DNA of 34,189 bases from JBEKSX01 sp049516635 (GCA_049516635.1 JBEKSX010000021.1:1-34189), one strand, 5' to 3'. Counted from the first letter of the stretch, positions 1 through 10,317 are shown. Notes: generated from the sequence alone by a model not told the origin. A program made the numbers and translations.

Positions 1-114
1 AAAAAATCCGCTTCTAACTCCGGGGTTAGTAAGTGCTATGGTAACTTTGATCTGTGAATAGGCAAAACCTGATACAAACAGGCATAAGAGAATAATTGAT
101 ATTAATTTTTTCAT
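1..114 (-). CDS. N-terminal fragment of a secreted protein
   Basis: The first 38 codons of a minus-strand gene that continues beyond base 1. The start ATG is at 114-112. The product opens with a clear signal peptide: Lys-Lys after Met, a hydrophobic core rich in Ile and Leu, then Ala-Tyr-Ser before a probable cleavage next to Gln21. The visible mature part (QIKVTIALTNPG...) looks like the first beta-strand of an extracellular beta-sandwich, but too little is present to name a family. It follows the giant dockerin-tailed gene in the same direction after 84 bp containing a strong hairpin, so it may be a separate transcript. Confidence is high that it is a gene and low on its function. Confidence 0.75.
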   Translation of the reverse strand, partial: MKKLISIILLCLFVSGFAYSQIKVTIALTNPGVRSGFF

Positions 115-155
115 GGTTTGCTATTAATATTTAAGTTTGTAATTAATAATTATTT

Positions 156-195
156 GGATACTTCCCGCTTTCACGGGAAGTATCCTATTTTTTTT
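156..195 (+). terminator. Perfect 12-bp hairpin with T-run, 3' of the giant gene
   Basis: GGATACTTCCCG (156-167) and CGGGAAGTATCC (174-185) pair perfectly around a 6-base loop. The run of T follows the stem on the plus strand (188-195), so the canonical intrinsic terminator reads rightwards. On the minus strand, where the adjacent gene ends at 199, the stem is preceded by an A-run and followed only by AT-rich sequence. It probably still caps the 3' end of the giant mRNA. Confidence 0.7.
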
Positions 196-198
196 ATT

Positions 199-3100
199 CT
201 ATTTATTGTTCGAATTGTTTTGTTTAATCTGATTTTGCTGTATCACTTTCATCCAGTAATTACTGCTCTCGATATTCTTCTTCTGTATCACCGGATTGTT
301 TGCAGGAATAAACCCGCACGGCAGATATGAACTGTTACCATTGTATAATATCCATAAGAACTGGTCAAGAGCATCCACATATGTATCTCCGTTGAAGTCT
401 GCCGAATAAAATCCATTCTGACCGTTCTGAGCTATCCAGATCAGCTGGTCAAGAGCATCTACATATTCATCCTGGTTCGCATCTCCCGGTATCATACCCC
501 ACAACACAGGGGAGGTAGAAACCTTTATCACGTTGAACCCGTATGTCTTTGACGAGTCGGTTGTGAAATCATAGCTTACCGTTGAGCCCCTGGTTACCTG
601 CTGTGTATAATTGCTCGCTATTGGCAGATGATTTCTGTGATAAACTAATATGTAGTACTTACCGGTATTTGCACGTGCGAAGCTCGGAGTAGGCGTTGCA
701 CTGAATGTAACCGAATCAATCAATACCCTTGCTGAATCTACCTTCGTGCATGTGGCTGAATCGACTAGTATCATCCGGACAGTGTCTTTCATATTAAGTT
801 GACTCATGCTGGTATTGTAGAACCCGCCCGGGATTACTTTCAAGTTAACCAAAGCATTTGCATTACCGGGAGTAAATTTGAATACAACGGAATATGCACC
901 ATAAAGCGTACTGCTCTTAGGTCTGACTCTCCAGAAATACGGCTGATTGATCGTTAACCCGCTCACAATTCGTGTTGTACCGGTTACTGTTGAATCATTC
1001 ACTAAAGGAGTCGTGAGGAACGTTGAATCGGTACCGAGCTGGACCAGATACGAAGTAGCGAGTGACGCTACGCTCCAGGTCAGTGTATCCGTTGTTGGCT
1101 GATATAATGCCTTATTCACAGGTGATATTAAATTAACAGCCAGACCGCCATCAGCCAGAGCAAAGTTAGAGAAGTTTGTCAGACCTGAAACGCTGATTGT
1201 ATTCGGCCAGGTAACTAAGCTTTGCAGGTTCTGACCTCCACTTCCATATGTCTGCCAGAATACCTGCCCTGATGTATTATATTTGGAAAGTAGTGTGTTT
1301 GTATTCGGTGAAGTAATCGTATAAGTTTCATTATCACCGAAAGCAATAGTGATAGTATAAGTCGTTCCGCTTAAAGTGCCTGTCGGAGTAACAGTCCAGT
1401 ATGATGTTCCGTAATTACTGCCCAGTGTACCGGTATTTGTAGGAGGAATGCCTGAATAATAATTAACGGTCATAGTAGTCGGATAGGATGTACCGCCTAA
1501 TCCCCAACTAATTGTGCATATGGTTCTGCCGTAAAGCACATATGAAGTGAATGCACCGGAACCCGGAGTTCCAACCTGTGTAGCGGCAGGATTATTAGGC
1601 GGTGTTGCAACGAATTCACAAGCACCGATATCGCTTACACCAGCCGAAATAGACGTCGGACGGGTATTTCCTTGATAGTCAGTACCATATCCGCTTAGAG
1701 CAATTCCCTTTCCGGAAATTATCCACGCTGATGAATTATTAGTATTGATCGTTAGATCACCTGTACTAATACTGGTAAGCAGATTCGCCGGATTGAGAGC
1801 GCCTGTATTTGTACTCCATGACTGGTTATCACCACCCGTTGAACCTACCCAGGCGGAGAAAGGAATCGGATTACCATAACCCCATTCTCCTATAGTTGCA
1901 TCGCTTGAACCGAGGAATACATTATAGTTAGATGCGGTTGCTGGCCAGCCCTCGATCACAGAAGATTCATTTGCAATACAATAATTAAAACCCCCGGTCC
2001 TTGCATTAATGAAAAAGTTATCCCTAAGAATTGATATACTAAAGTATGTCGGGGACCCGGTGTTAATTGTTCTAAGGAAATCATAGGAATTACAGGTGCT
2101 GGAGGAAGGTTGAGAACCTCCTACGTAAATTGTATTGTAATAAATGTATGTCGGGGACGAATATGTAATGCCTGAATTCCAGATACCAATGATACTGCAG
2201 TTGATAGTTGAGTTCGGTCCATTGAATTCCGGAATTTTCTCTTTTCCTTTATTAACGGGATTCTGGTTCAGCTGTGTTGTTTTAGGATTCTCAACATCTA
2301 ACGCCGAAGCATCACTCATTTTCTTATCTATAGTTTTATTCTTATTATCTTTTGTAACAGCATCAGGAACATTTTTCGGCAAATTTTTCGGTATTGCATC
2401 CATATTAACAGGCGGTTTATTCACAACAACCTGTTCGAATTTTTCCGTACTAGGATTATTTAAATTCATCATCATGTCTCCCGTCACATCACCATTTGTT
2501 AAGCTTATCATATTGTTCGAAACGTAAAATACTCCATAGTCCGGCAGACTTATTCCAATAAGGTTCGGATTCGGAGCTATCGTACCTGTTCCTAACATCC
2601 TGAAGTCATAGATCTTATTTCTGCTGATGGGTCCATTTGTTACATAGAGACGGTTTGCAATTCCGGTTGTTTGAGTTGCACCGGTTGTACCATTTGAATA
2701 TAACGAATAGATATTATTCTGTGATATTGTACATGTACCGTAATAATTGTAACCTAATATTCCCATAAGCACGTTACCTGCCAAAGCATAGTTAGTATTA
2801 ACAGTCAGGTTTCTTACAGTGTTACCGGTTATGTTTACCGTCACATCAACACTACTGTAATAGCTGTATCTAATTCCGTAAATATAACTGACATAAGCTG
2901 AAGCATTATTATAAGATGTTATGTTCGCAACAATATTGTTTGTAATATTCACGATCGTACCATAATATGTAGAAGCTAGTATTCCATGGCACTGTTGACC
3001 CAGATCAGACGTATTAGTTAACGAAATCGAGTTTGCCGTTGTTAAGCTTCCGATCAAGTTATTGCTTATGGTAAAAGTTTGACCATAAATGCTGGTACTA

Positions 3101-6100
3101 TAATAGTAGATACCAATTATACCATCAGTAGTTCCGGTAGAATTTCCTGCAAGTGTTATGCCGCCGATGGTATTATTCATAATTGCACCAAAACCGGTGT
3201 GATATATCATATACAATGTATATGCAGTAGCAGTGGTATTTGTAGTAAGTGTAATTGAACCATTGCCTGTTGCCGACCCTATCGTATTGCCGGCAATATT
3301 TCCAATATTAACCCAGCTATATGCATAACCTGTAAATATTCCCCTGAAGAAATTGGATGAGCTGCTTGCAGGAGACGTGGTCAGATTCATATTTTGTATA
3401 ACGTTCCCTTGAACGCTTGTAACAGCAAGTCCACCCACATACAAATACATGCCATAGAAAGTATAAAGACCTGCGCCGCTATAGGTCATCGCGGTGCCTC
3501 CACAAGAAGGTGCCGTACCACCTATATAATTATTGGTTATAATAAGATCATAGGCAGTTACGTTGTTATTGAATATACCAACGAAGTATGAGGCATTGCT
3601 GACCGTCCTTGCAGCAGTTTGATATATACTGTTATTGCTGATGGTCCAATCGGCAGAACCGGTATTTAGATAAATGCCCGCTGTATATGCACCGCCATCA
3701 TAGAACCAGTTATATATATTACAATTAGTAATAGTATTGTAATTATTGTATATTTGAAGATTCGTCGAACTACCGTTAGATATTATTCCATTTGCAGGCG
3801 TGCTATAACCTGAAGTATCTTTTATATCGCAATAAGCAATCGTGTTGCTATCATTACCCCATGTAGTACCTGCACCGAATAGCAGAGTACCGCTGGTTGT
3901 ACCGGTATTATTGCTTTCAATATAACAGTACTTGATACTATCTTTTATAGCATCACTGACTAAACCTAATGTCGGAGTACTTCCATATAAATTAGAGAAA
4001 GTAAGATACTTTCCAGAACCCAAGCCGTTTTGTCCGTCTATAGTAACCCTCTTCGCACCATTTAATCTTATCAAACCGTTTGCATTCGATGAGCTTCCCG
4101 AAAGTACATACATGGAAGCTGCAGCAGGAACTATTCTAATCTTATATCCGCCTACGCCTGTTTCATTGGTCAGGTTTAGTCCGTTTGTTCCATCTTCAAC
4201 AGTATTTGAGGTAATTTGAATAGTCACATTCCCTGATACTGTACCTGCATTGATAGCTGCGAATATTCCCGCAGCACCGGTCAGCGATGTATATGTTTGT
4301 GCTGTGCCGACCTGGTATGTACCCGAGAAAGTATTTGTTCCTATTGTATAGCTTAATGTGTTTGTGATCGGAGCATTAGTTGAAGCGAGAGCTACAGTAG
4401 TAGGTACCACTGTAAATGTTGCCTGGTTAGCCCCAACATTGGGAGTTGAAGCAAGGTCCTGAGCAATTACAAAGTATTGTACAATATTGCCCGCTGCAAC
4501 ACCCGTTCCTCCATTGAGTTTAGAATAATCTATAGTAAAATCAAATGGAGATGTAGTTCCGTTCACTTCAACATATTTCCATCCATCTGTAGTGTTTGTG
4601 TTATCATTTATAACGTTCCCATCAGTTGATCTCTTGTAATAACATCTGGGTTTTGTTCCTGTTGATATATTCACACCGCTCTGGTCTGTAATAATAACAT
4701 TAGTAAATGCCCTGTTAGCAGTTCCGCCTATACCTAAGGGATTGTAACTGATAAATGGAGGAATAAGATCTGCGTTCACTCCGCCGAATTCATTAGCTCC
4801 AACATCAGGCGCAACAGGTGTATATGTCCCGACAGGATACCCTGAGTTTGGATATCTCGGAGTATTGAAAGCATCAGAAGTAATATTTATCAGAGAAGCC
4901 GGGATTGCACTTGTAGAAATGATCTGCCCGCCGCTTTCGAGCTGTGTCCCCACAGTTGTTTTTATTCTCAAGTCATAAGGAATCGTTGTGCTGTTCATAA
5001 ATGGCGGGAATTCCGTAGCTGAATTATTATCCCTCGGTAAAACGAATGTTTTGTAAGCGGCGAGTGTCTGCACCAAATTCGTTCCATCATAAAAAATTAA
5101 GTGAGTTGCAGATGGAGTACCCGCATAGTAACAGTTATTATTTGAACTATTTAAATAAGTTGTTAAGGTTGTCGATGACCTTCTGTAAGCACAGGCAACA
5201 CCCCCGGTCGAACCCGGAGTTGAGCTATCGGCAAGAATATTATTTCTCATATCAAGATTTGAGCCTGTTGAAGCATATAGTGCTGCCGTACCGAATGTAG
5301 TTGAAGAACTGCTTATCGCTTTTAACAGAATGGTATTATAATAAACATTTACGCTGGTACCTGCATTTATATACATTCCGGAAACTGCCGGTGTTGAATA
5401 ATTTGTGCTCGCCGGAGCATTTAGATCCGAAATAAAGTTATTATAAACGAAATCCAATACTCCGCCAGTTAGATACAAGCCGTAAACATAAGCAGTAGTA
5501 CTTGTATTTGAGGTAAGTCCTAAGATCCTGTTATTATTTATCACGATCGGATTACCGTAACTAACGCTGCTGCCTACATACATACCATAAATAGTACCTC
5601 CGGGGCTGGTTATATTGAATACCGAATCCCCTGTCATGGTCGGCTGCGTAGATGTACTGGAGAACACATTATATATTCCATAGATAGTACTCGTTCCGAC
5701 GTTCGAAATATTTCCAACTTTATTATTATTAATGTTTAGCCAGTTTGGAGGTGAACCACTCTGTATAATTCCATAAATCGTCGAAGCCGCTGCGCTCGAT
5801 AAGCCGTTTATGGTGTTATTATTTATATTAATTACACCCATTCCTGAACCTGAATGATAAAGTCCATAAATAGCACCGGTGCCTGTAGTGGTAGTCTTCG
5901 TGTTGTTGGTTACGGTATTATTTATAATATTCACAGTTGAACCGTAGTATGGAGTAGCAGAATAATACATACAATATGCTGCGCCGGTTCCGGTGCCCAT
6001 ATTTCCAGATACTGTATTATAGCTGTAATCCACAGAGATTGCAGGTGATGGACAATAAGTCATATAAAAAACACTTGAACTTGTGGTAGGTTGATAAGTA

Positions 6101-9100
6101 TTCATAACAACATTGCTATCCACCATTGTTGAAGTGTATCCTCCCGTGCTCGAATAAACTCCATAAGTTGTACCTGTTGCAGCGCCGGTTCCGCAAATAG
6201 TATCATTCATTATCCTGTTGCCGTTCATCTTACAGGTTAATGCAGCTCCGCCGCTGTACATTAAATATCCTGCATAAACAGTTGTACCATAAACTGCATT
6301 TGCAGAATCCAGATTATAAGACATATTAATTGAATTAGCGCAGGACCCGCCATTATAATAATCGTATGTATAAGTCGTCGTTGAAGCGACAACTCCATGC
6401 TTATTATTAATCACTTTATTTCCGCTTATGTTAATGGATTGCAAATAGGCCATTGAACCGGTAGCGTTATAAATATAATAGCTATAGTAAGAAGCGCATG
6501 GATTTACGCAATCACGAACAACATTATTAGTCATAATAATCTGGTTACCGTAGTAAGTAGCGTTATAAATTGCATACTGATAACCTGTAGAACCTGTCGT
6601 ATCAACTAAAGTAACGGTATCTCCGGATATTACGCTGTTTCCGAGATTATAATAATTATAACTATAGATCCCATACATATAGCCGGTTGAATTAACACCG
6701 CCCCTGCTGTTTATGTATGTATTTGATATTGTCGGATTACTCTGGTAATAAGCATATATACCATAAGCATTTGTTGTGGATCCGCCAAAGTTGGTTATAC
6801 TGCTTCTTCCCGTTCCTGTAGTGCTGATTATATTATCATGGTCCTCCAATGAAAAAGGCTGATACGTATCCGGATAACCAAAAATATACATTCCACTGTA
6901 GGAATTCGTAATATTAATGTTTAAGAAACTGTTATTTGAACTAGTACCTGATGGACCTGCCGGCTGAGCTGTAGCACCGGCTAAAGTCATATAATAAGAA
7001 TATATACCATAGGTGCCTGTAAATGTCTTGTTCAAAGTAATATTGCAATTTTTGATCGTAATATACTGATCTCCATGTAACCCATCAGCCAGTCTTAGCA
7101 GTGCATATCCCCACTCCATTGCTGTAGTGCTTGATGAATTGGAAGAAGTATCTGATACGTCTATTCCATCAAATGTTATATAGCTCACTCCAGAGAATTT
7201 AATTACACCGTCATAACTTCCTGTTCCGGGTGCGGCAACTATTCTGGGATTCGCACCTGTTCCGGATTTCTGGAATGTAATAGGGGCAGTTGACGACCCA
7301 GAAGCCGTAATAGTTAGATTAGCTGCAACCTCTGTCCACCCTGCTGCAACATTAAATGTAACTGCACAATTAGGTGTGCCCTTAGCATCCAGGTCTGTAA
7401 TAGCAGCAGCTATGCTCGGATAGTTACCCGGGATATTATAAGTACCGCAAAGTCCACTTCCCTGAATAATACGGAAACCGGCAGGTGAAGTCACGGTTGG
7501 TGTACGTGCCACACCGCCAACTGTAATTGAACTGCACTGAGCATCTAATGTATCTCCCGTGGGAGCTGAAGCGGGTACGTCATAAGTAAGCCAGAAATAA
7601 TTTACTCCCTGGGAAAGCTGCTGGCTTCCTGTAATTGTGAATGCTCCGCTGGGGGTAGCAATACTTCCCACCAAGGTAGAGGTATTAAAAGTAGAATTTA
7701 TTCCTGTCCAGTAAACTTTAGCATTTGTTAAATCCTGAGCCGGATGTGATGTCCCTGCCGTGTTTAATGTAAAGCTCGTTGCATTAATAGGACTGATCGT
7801 TCCATCCGTAACAACCTGCATGCCGATTATTTGTGTATTAGTAGAAGGTGTAGATACCGGTGATACGACTGTTTGCGTGGTTGTGCTTGACACATAAGTC
7901 ATATTCGTATCTGCCCGTACAACCAGAGTATAATCTTCCGTTTCTCCATAAGTCATTGTTGTGCAGTAATAAGAAGAATTAATAGTATTGCCGGATAAAT
8001 TAGCCCTTATTCTCATTCTGTGATTGCCAAGTGTAGCACCTACAGGAACCATAATAATGGTTGTAGAAGGTATTGGCGAGTTAGAACCTATAGTTGATGA
8101 AAGGAAGAATTCCCCTGCATCTGCAAAAGAATAGTTATTGTTCCAATCAACCCATGTACCGAAATTGCATGGATTAATATTACCTGAGAGATTATTTGAA
8201 GCAAGCATCGAGTACTGGTTATTTTGCCTGACTACTGTAGAAAGGTTGGTATAGTTATTATTCATATAGGGCAAACCGCCTGTACATCCGGTTGTATTAT
8301 TAATACTGCCTAAAGTAACGTTGTTGACGTACAGATCGTAAGGACATCCCGAGTTAGAAAATTGACCCCTGCAATAGTAATCAATAAAAAGATTTCCAAC
8401 AGGTGCTGTTGTTGTAGGTACAACGCCGCCCATCGGGCTTGATCCAATAATAGAATCGCATTGCGCATCAACGCTGTCATAGACGTTTGCACCTGCTGCA
8501 AGATCATAAGTTAACCAGAAATAATTTGTCGCAGCTGGGTCTAAGGATGCGGTATCGGTAAAGTTCATAACCCCCGCGGGTGGAAAAGTAATTGTTGAGC
8601 CATACTGCCTTGTCTGTGCAAAAGTTGATGAAGACCTTGTGTACCAAAGTTTCGCCGCAGCAATATCTACTGAAGGATTGTTAGAACCCGTATTTTCAAG
8701 TTTTAGCCTTGTAATTATTAGAGGGTTCAGACTCCCTGTATCGACAACCTGAACCTGAATTATCTGGTTATTAACTGAACCGGGAGCTATAACAGTACCG
8801 GCATTTAACTGAACCGTATTACTTGAATAATAGCCCATAGGACCCGGAACAGCCAGACTAACAATATTGACTCCTAATTCACCAATAGTTGCATCCTGTC
8901 CCCCATAAGAAGGAACACAGGAAGTTTCGTTAATATAAGTTCTTCTGAAACCGGTCAATGATGCTTGATTGATAGTCATGGTTGCCGTAGTTGATAAACA
9001 TTGTGAAACATCTACAATCAAACTTAGATTAGGATTATATGTAAACGGTATTATTGGAACTGTCATCCAGGTACTGGCAGTGGATGAAAGAGACAGCGAA

Positions 9101-10317
9101 GGTATAGAGTAAACCGTTTGTAACGGTCCTGAATAGATGACACCGGTAGGCAATGTGGTGATTGTATCCTGTGCTAATTTGATGGTAAAGGTTGTATAAG
9201 TTGATGAACCGGTTGCTGCCATATAGAAAGACATGGCAGTGATACCACCTGCCGGCGCGGCACTCGGCTGATTTAATTCCCCTGCCTTGATAAGCCATTG
9301 AACTTCTTTACCGGCGGCAACGGCGAACGGGAATGAATTACCGCCCTGGCTTATGTTATAATTATAATATTGAGGGTACGTGGCAGGCACAGGCAGCCAT
9401 GAGTAAGTTAAACCTGCTGAAGGATAATAAGTCGGGCTAAATGTAACGTATGAACAATTAGTCCCTGAGGAAGTAGTAGTCCATCCTGTTGTTCCAGTTC
9501 TGGTTAAAAAATCTGCATTTGTAGCTCCCATTAATCCTACCTGAACATCGGTAACTGTGGTTGTCGGGGTTTCCGGTTTATAAACACATTGAATTACATT
9601 GGTTGACTCATAAAGTTTTATCTCAAAATCCAATTCATTTAAGCCGGATGAGTAGATGCCCCAATGATACCATTCTATGGTGAATACCCTACTGGGTGCC
9701 GATCCTGTAGTCTGGTAATATAAACCGTTACCTGAAGCATTCCCGTACAGATCCCGTGCAAAAGGAGCAATCACGTTTGCATAACTACCCGAACATATAG
9801 GTGAGTAACCGGATGGTGTTCCGGCTCCCATCATTATCCATCCGTTGCATGAACTTGATACTGTAGTATAAGCAGTGCCGTTGTAAGTAAAAGAGAAACC
9901 TATCGGAATACTGGAATTGTAGCCATCATCACAGGCACTATTCAGCAGAGTTCCTGTAGTATTAATTGATGCATATGTAGTTGTTGTCTGTGAAAAGAAG
10001 TATCCGGTGCTTACTGCGTCAGGAGAACCGCTTCTCCATGGAGGTCCGCTGAGCAGCTGGTTACTTACCGGATTGATAGGTTTATTTACAGCAAAATTGT
10101 TGTTCTCGTCTACCATGAATAACCCGTTCGGATCTACGGGTTTGTTTGCAACATTGTTGTGGTCAATGTTCTTTTTATAAGTCTGGTATTCGTTCCAGAA
10201 CTGTGCTTTCTTATTTGCATAATCTTTATTGTCACATGTAGGACATTGTGCAAACAATTGGAAATTTAATGAAAGGATGAAAAGTGTTGCGAGTGAGAGA
10301 GTAATTATCTTTTTCAT
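199..10317 (-). CDS. Giant secreted beta-helix protein with GEVED, BNR-associated, FnIII-like and C-terminal dockerin-like modules
   Basis: A 3,372-residue extracellular protein of no known specific function, with no stop interrupting 10.1 kb. A signal peptide (about 1-23, ending LFA before Gln) leads into a Lys/Asn linker. Two BNR_assoc_N-like modules (about 496-632 and 809-946, each with NYFWLTYD) flank a GEVED domain (about 646-799, WVDWNNNYSF...YGETEDYTL). Two long right-handed parallel beta-helix blocks follow (about 954-1840 and 1994-2900), full of Asn ladders and YGIY/YGMY strands. They end in matching DVGANEF and DIGACEF motifs. An FnIII-like domain lies at about 3062-3149, and a dockerin-like pair of calcium loops (DANQDEYVDALD and DFNGDTYVDALD) at about 3274-3335. 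No type IX secretion C-terminal domain is visible. Residues about 2610-2700 are a charged, Lys/Pro/Asn-rich insertion inside the second helix. Adhesin or surface-layer roles are inference. Confidence 0.9.
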   Translation of the reverse strand: MKKIITLSLATLFILSLNFQLFAQCPTCDNKDYANKKAQFWNEYQTYKKNIDHNNVANKPVDPNGLFMVDENNNFAVNKPINPVSNQLLSGPPWRSGSPDAVSTGYFFSQTTTTYASINTTGTLLNSACDDGYNSSIPIGFSFTYNGTAYTTVSSSCNGWIMMGAGTPSGYSPICSGSYANVIAPFARDLYGNASGNGLYYQTTGSAPSRVFTIEWYHWGIYSSGLNELDFEIKLYESTNVIQCVYKPETPTTTVTDVQVGLMGATNADFLTRTGTTGWTTTSSGTNCSYVTFSPTYYPSAGLTYSWLPVPATYPQYYNYNISQGGNSFPFAVAAGKEVQWLIKAGELNQPSAAPAGGITAMSFYMAATGSSTYTTFTIKLAQDTITTLPTGVIYSGPLQTVYSIPSLSLSSTASTWMTVPIIPFTYNPNLSLIVDVSQCLSTTATMTINQASLTGFRRTYINETSCVPSYGGQDATIGELGVNIVSLAVPGPMGYYSSNTVQLNAGTVIAPGSVNNQIIQVQVVDTGSLNPLIITRLKLENTGSNNPSVDIAAAKLWYTRSSSTFAQTRQYGSTITFPPAGVMNFTDTASLDPAATNYFWLTYDLAAGANVYDSVDAQCDSIIGSSPMGGVVPTTTAPVGNLFIDYYCRGQFSNSGCPYDLYVNNVTLGSINNTTGCTGGLPYMNNNYTNLSTVVRQNNQYSMLASNNLSGNINPCNFGTWVDWNNNYSFADAGEFFLSSTIGSNSPIPSTTIIMVPVGATLGNHRMRIRANLSGNTINSSYYCTTMTYGETEDYTLVVRADTNMTYVSSTTTQTVVSPVSTPSTNTQIIGMQVVTDGTISPINATSFTLNTAGTSHPAQDLTNAKVYWTGINSTFNTSTLVGSIATPSGAFTITGSQQLSQGVNYFWLTYDVPASAPTGDTLDAQCSSITVGGVARTPTVTSPAGFRIIQGSGLCGTYNIPGNYPSIAAAITDLDAKGTPNCAVTFNVAAGWTEVAANLTITASGSSTAPITFQKSGTGANPRIVAAPGTGSYDGVIKFSGVSYITFDGIDVSDTSSNSSSTTAMEWGYALLRLADGLHGDQYITIKNCNITLNKTFTGTYGIYSYYMTLAGATAQPAGPSGTSSNNSFLNINITNSYSGMYIFGYPDTYQPFSLEDHDNIISTTGTGRSSITNFGGSTTNAYGIYAYYQSNPTISNTYINSRGGVNSTGYMYGIYSYNYYNLGNSVISGDTVTLVDTTGSTGYQYAIYNATYYGNQIIMTNNVVRDCVNPCASYYSYYIYNATGSMAYLQSINISGNKVINNKHGVVASTTTYTYDYYNGGSCANSINMSYNLDSANAVYGTTVYAGYLMYSGGAALTCKMNGNRIMNDTICGTGAATGTTYGVYSSTGGYTSTMVDSNVVMNTYQPTTSSSVFYMTYCPSPAISVDYSYNTVSGNMGTGTGAAYCMYYSATPYYGSTVNIINNTVTNNTKTTTTGTGAIYGLYHSGSGMGVININNNTINGLSSAAASTIYGIIQSGSPPNWLNINNNKVGNISNVGTSTIYGIYNVFSSTSTQPTMTGDSVFNITSPGGTIYGMYVGSSVSYGNPIVINNNRILGLTSNTSTTAYVYGLYLTGGVLDFVYNNFISDLNAPASTNYSTPAVSGMYINAGTSVNVYYNTILLKAISSSSTTFGTAALYASTGSNLDMRNNILADSSTPGSTGGVACAYRRSSTTLTTYLNSSNNNCYYAGTPSATHLIFYDGTNLVQTLAAYKTFVLPRDNNSATEFPPFMNSTTIPYDLRIKTTVGTQLESGGQIISTSAIPASLINITSDAFNTPRYPNSGYPVGTYTPVAPDVGANEFGGVNADLIPPFISYNPLGIGGTANRAFTNVIITDQSGVNISTGTKPRCYYKRSTDGNVINDNTNTTDGWKYVEVNGTTSPFDFTIDYSKLNGGTGVAAGNIVQYFVIAQDLASTPNVGANQATFTVVPTTVALASTNAPITNTLSYTIGTNTFSGTYQVGTAQTYTSLTGAAGIFAAINAGTVSGNVTIQITSNTVEDGTNGLNLTNETGVGGYKIRIVPAAASMYVLSGSSSNANGLIRLNGAKRVTIDGQNGLGSGKYLTFSNLYGSTPTLGLVSDAIKDSIKYCYIESNNTGTTSGTLLFGAGTTWGNDSNTIAYCDIKDTSGYSTPANGIISNGSSTNLQIYNNYNTITNCNIYNWFYDGGAYTAGIYLNTGSADWTISNNSIYQTAARTVSNASYFVGIFNNNVTAYDLIITNNYIGGTAPSCGGTAMTYSGAGLYTFYGMYLYVGGLAVTSVQGNVIQNMNLTTSPASSSSNFFRGIFTGYAYSWVNIGNIAGNTIGSATGNGSITLTTNTTATAYTLYMIYHTGFGAIMNNTIGGITLAGNSTGTTDGIIGIYYYSTSIYGQTFTISNNLIGSLTTANSISLTNTSDLGQQCHGILASTYYGTIVNITNNIVANITSYNNASAYVSYIYGIRYSYYSSVDVTVNITGNTVRNLTVNTNYALAGNVLMGILGYNYYGTCTISQNNIYSLYSNGTTGATQTTGIANRLYVTNGPISRNKIYDFRMLGTGTIAPNPNLIGISLPDYGVFYVSNNMISLTNGDVTGDMMMNLNNPSTEKFEQVVVNKPPVNMDAIPKNLPKNVPDAVTKDNKNKTIDKKMSDASALDVENPKTTQLNQNPVNKGKEKIPEFNGPNSTINCSIIGIWNSGITYSSPTYIYYNTIYVGGSQPSSSTCNSYDFLRTINTGSPTYFSISILRDNFFINARTGGFNYCIANESSVIEGWPATASNYNVFLGSSDATIGEWGYGNPIPFSAWVGSTGGDNQSWSTNTGALNPANLLTSISTGDLTINTNNSSAWIISGKGIALSGYGTDYQGNTRPTSISAGVSDIGACEFVATPPNNPAATQVGTPGSGAFTSYVLYGRTICTISWGLGGTSYPTTMTVNYYSGIPPTNTGTLGSNYGTSYWTVTPTGTLSGTTYTITIAFGDNETYTITSPNTNTLLSKYNTSGQVFWQTYGSGGQNLQSLVTWPNTISVSGLTNFSNFALADGGLAVNLISPVNKALYQPTTDTLTWSVASLATSYLVQLGTDSTFLTTPLVNDSTVTGTTRIVSGLTINQPYFWRVRPKSSTLYGAYSVVFKFTPGNANALVNLKVIPGGFYNTSMSQLNMKDTVRMILVDSATCTKVDSARVLIDSVTFSATPTPSFARANTGKYYILVYHRNHLPIASNYTQQVTRGSTVSYDFTTDSSKTYGFNVIKVSTSPVLWGMIPGDANQDEYVDALDQLIWIAQNGQNGFYSADFNGDTYVDALDQFLWILYNGNSSYLPCGFIPANNPVIQKKNIESSNYWMKVIQQNQIKQNNSNNK

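Noticed and set aside
199..500. A type IX secretion C-terminal sorting domain in the giant protein
   Set aside because: The end shows paired calcium-loop (dockerin-like) motifs and a short polar tail, without the usual type IX beta-sandwich signature.
2144..2527. A 127-codon plus-strand open frame with a hydrophobic product
   Set aside because: It is antisense to the unusual Lys-rich insertion of the giant gene. The frame arises from that insertion's codon composition.
1600..7400. Repeated short patterns in the giant gene considered as a DNA repeat or CRISPR-like array
   Set aside because: The repeats are degenerate, codon-phased and irregular in spacing. They reflect beta-helix protein repeats, not a DNA array.
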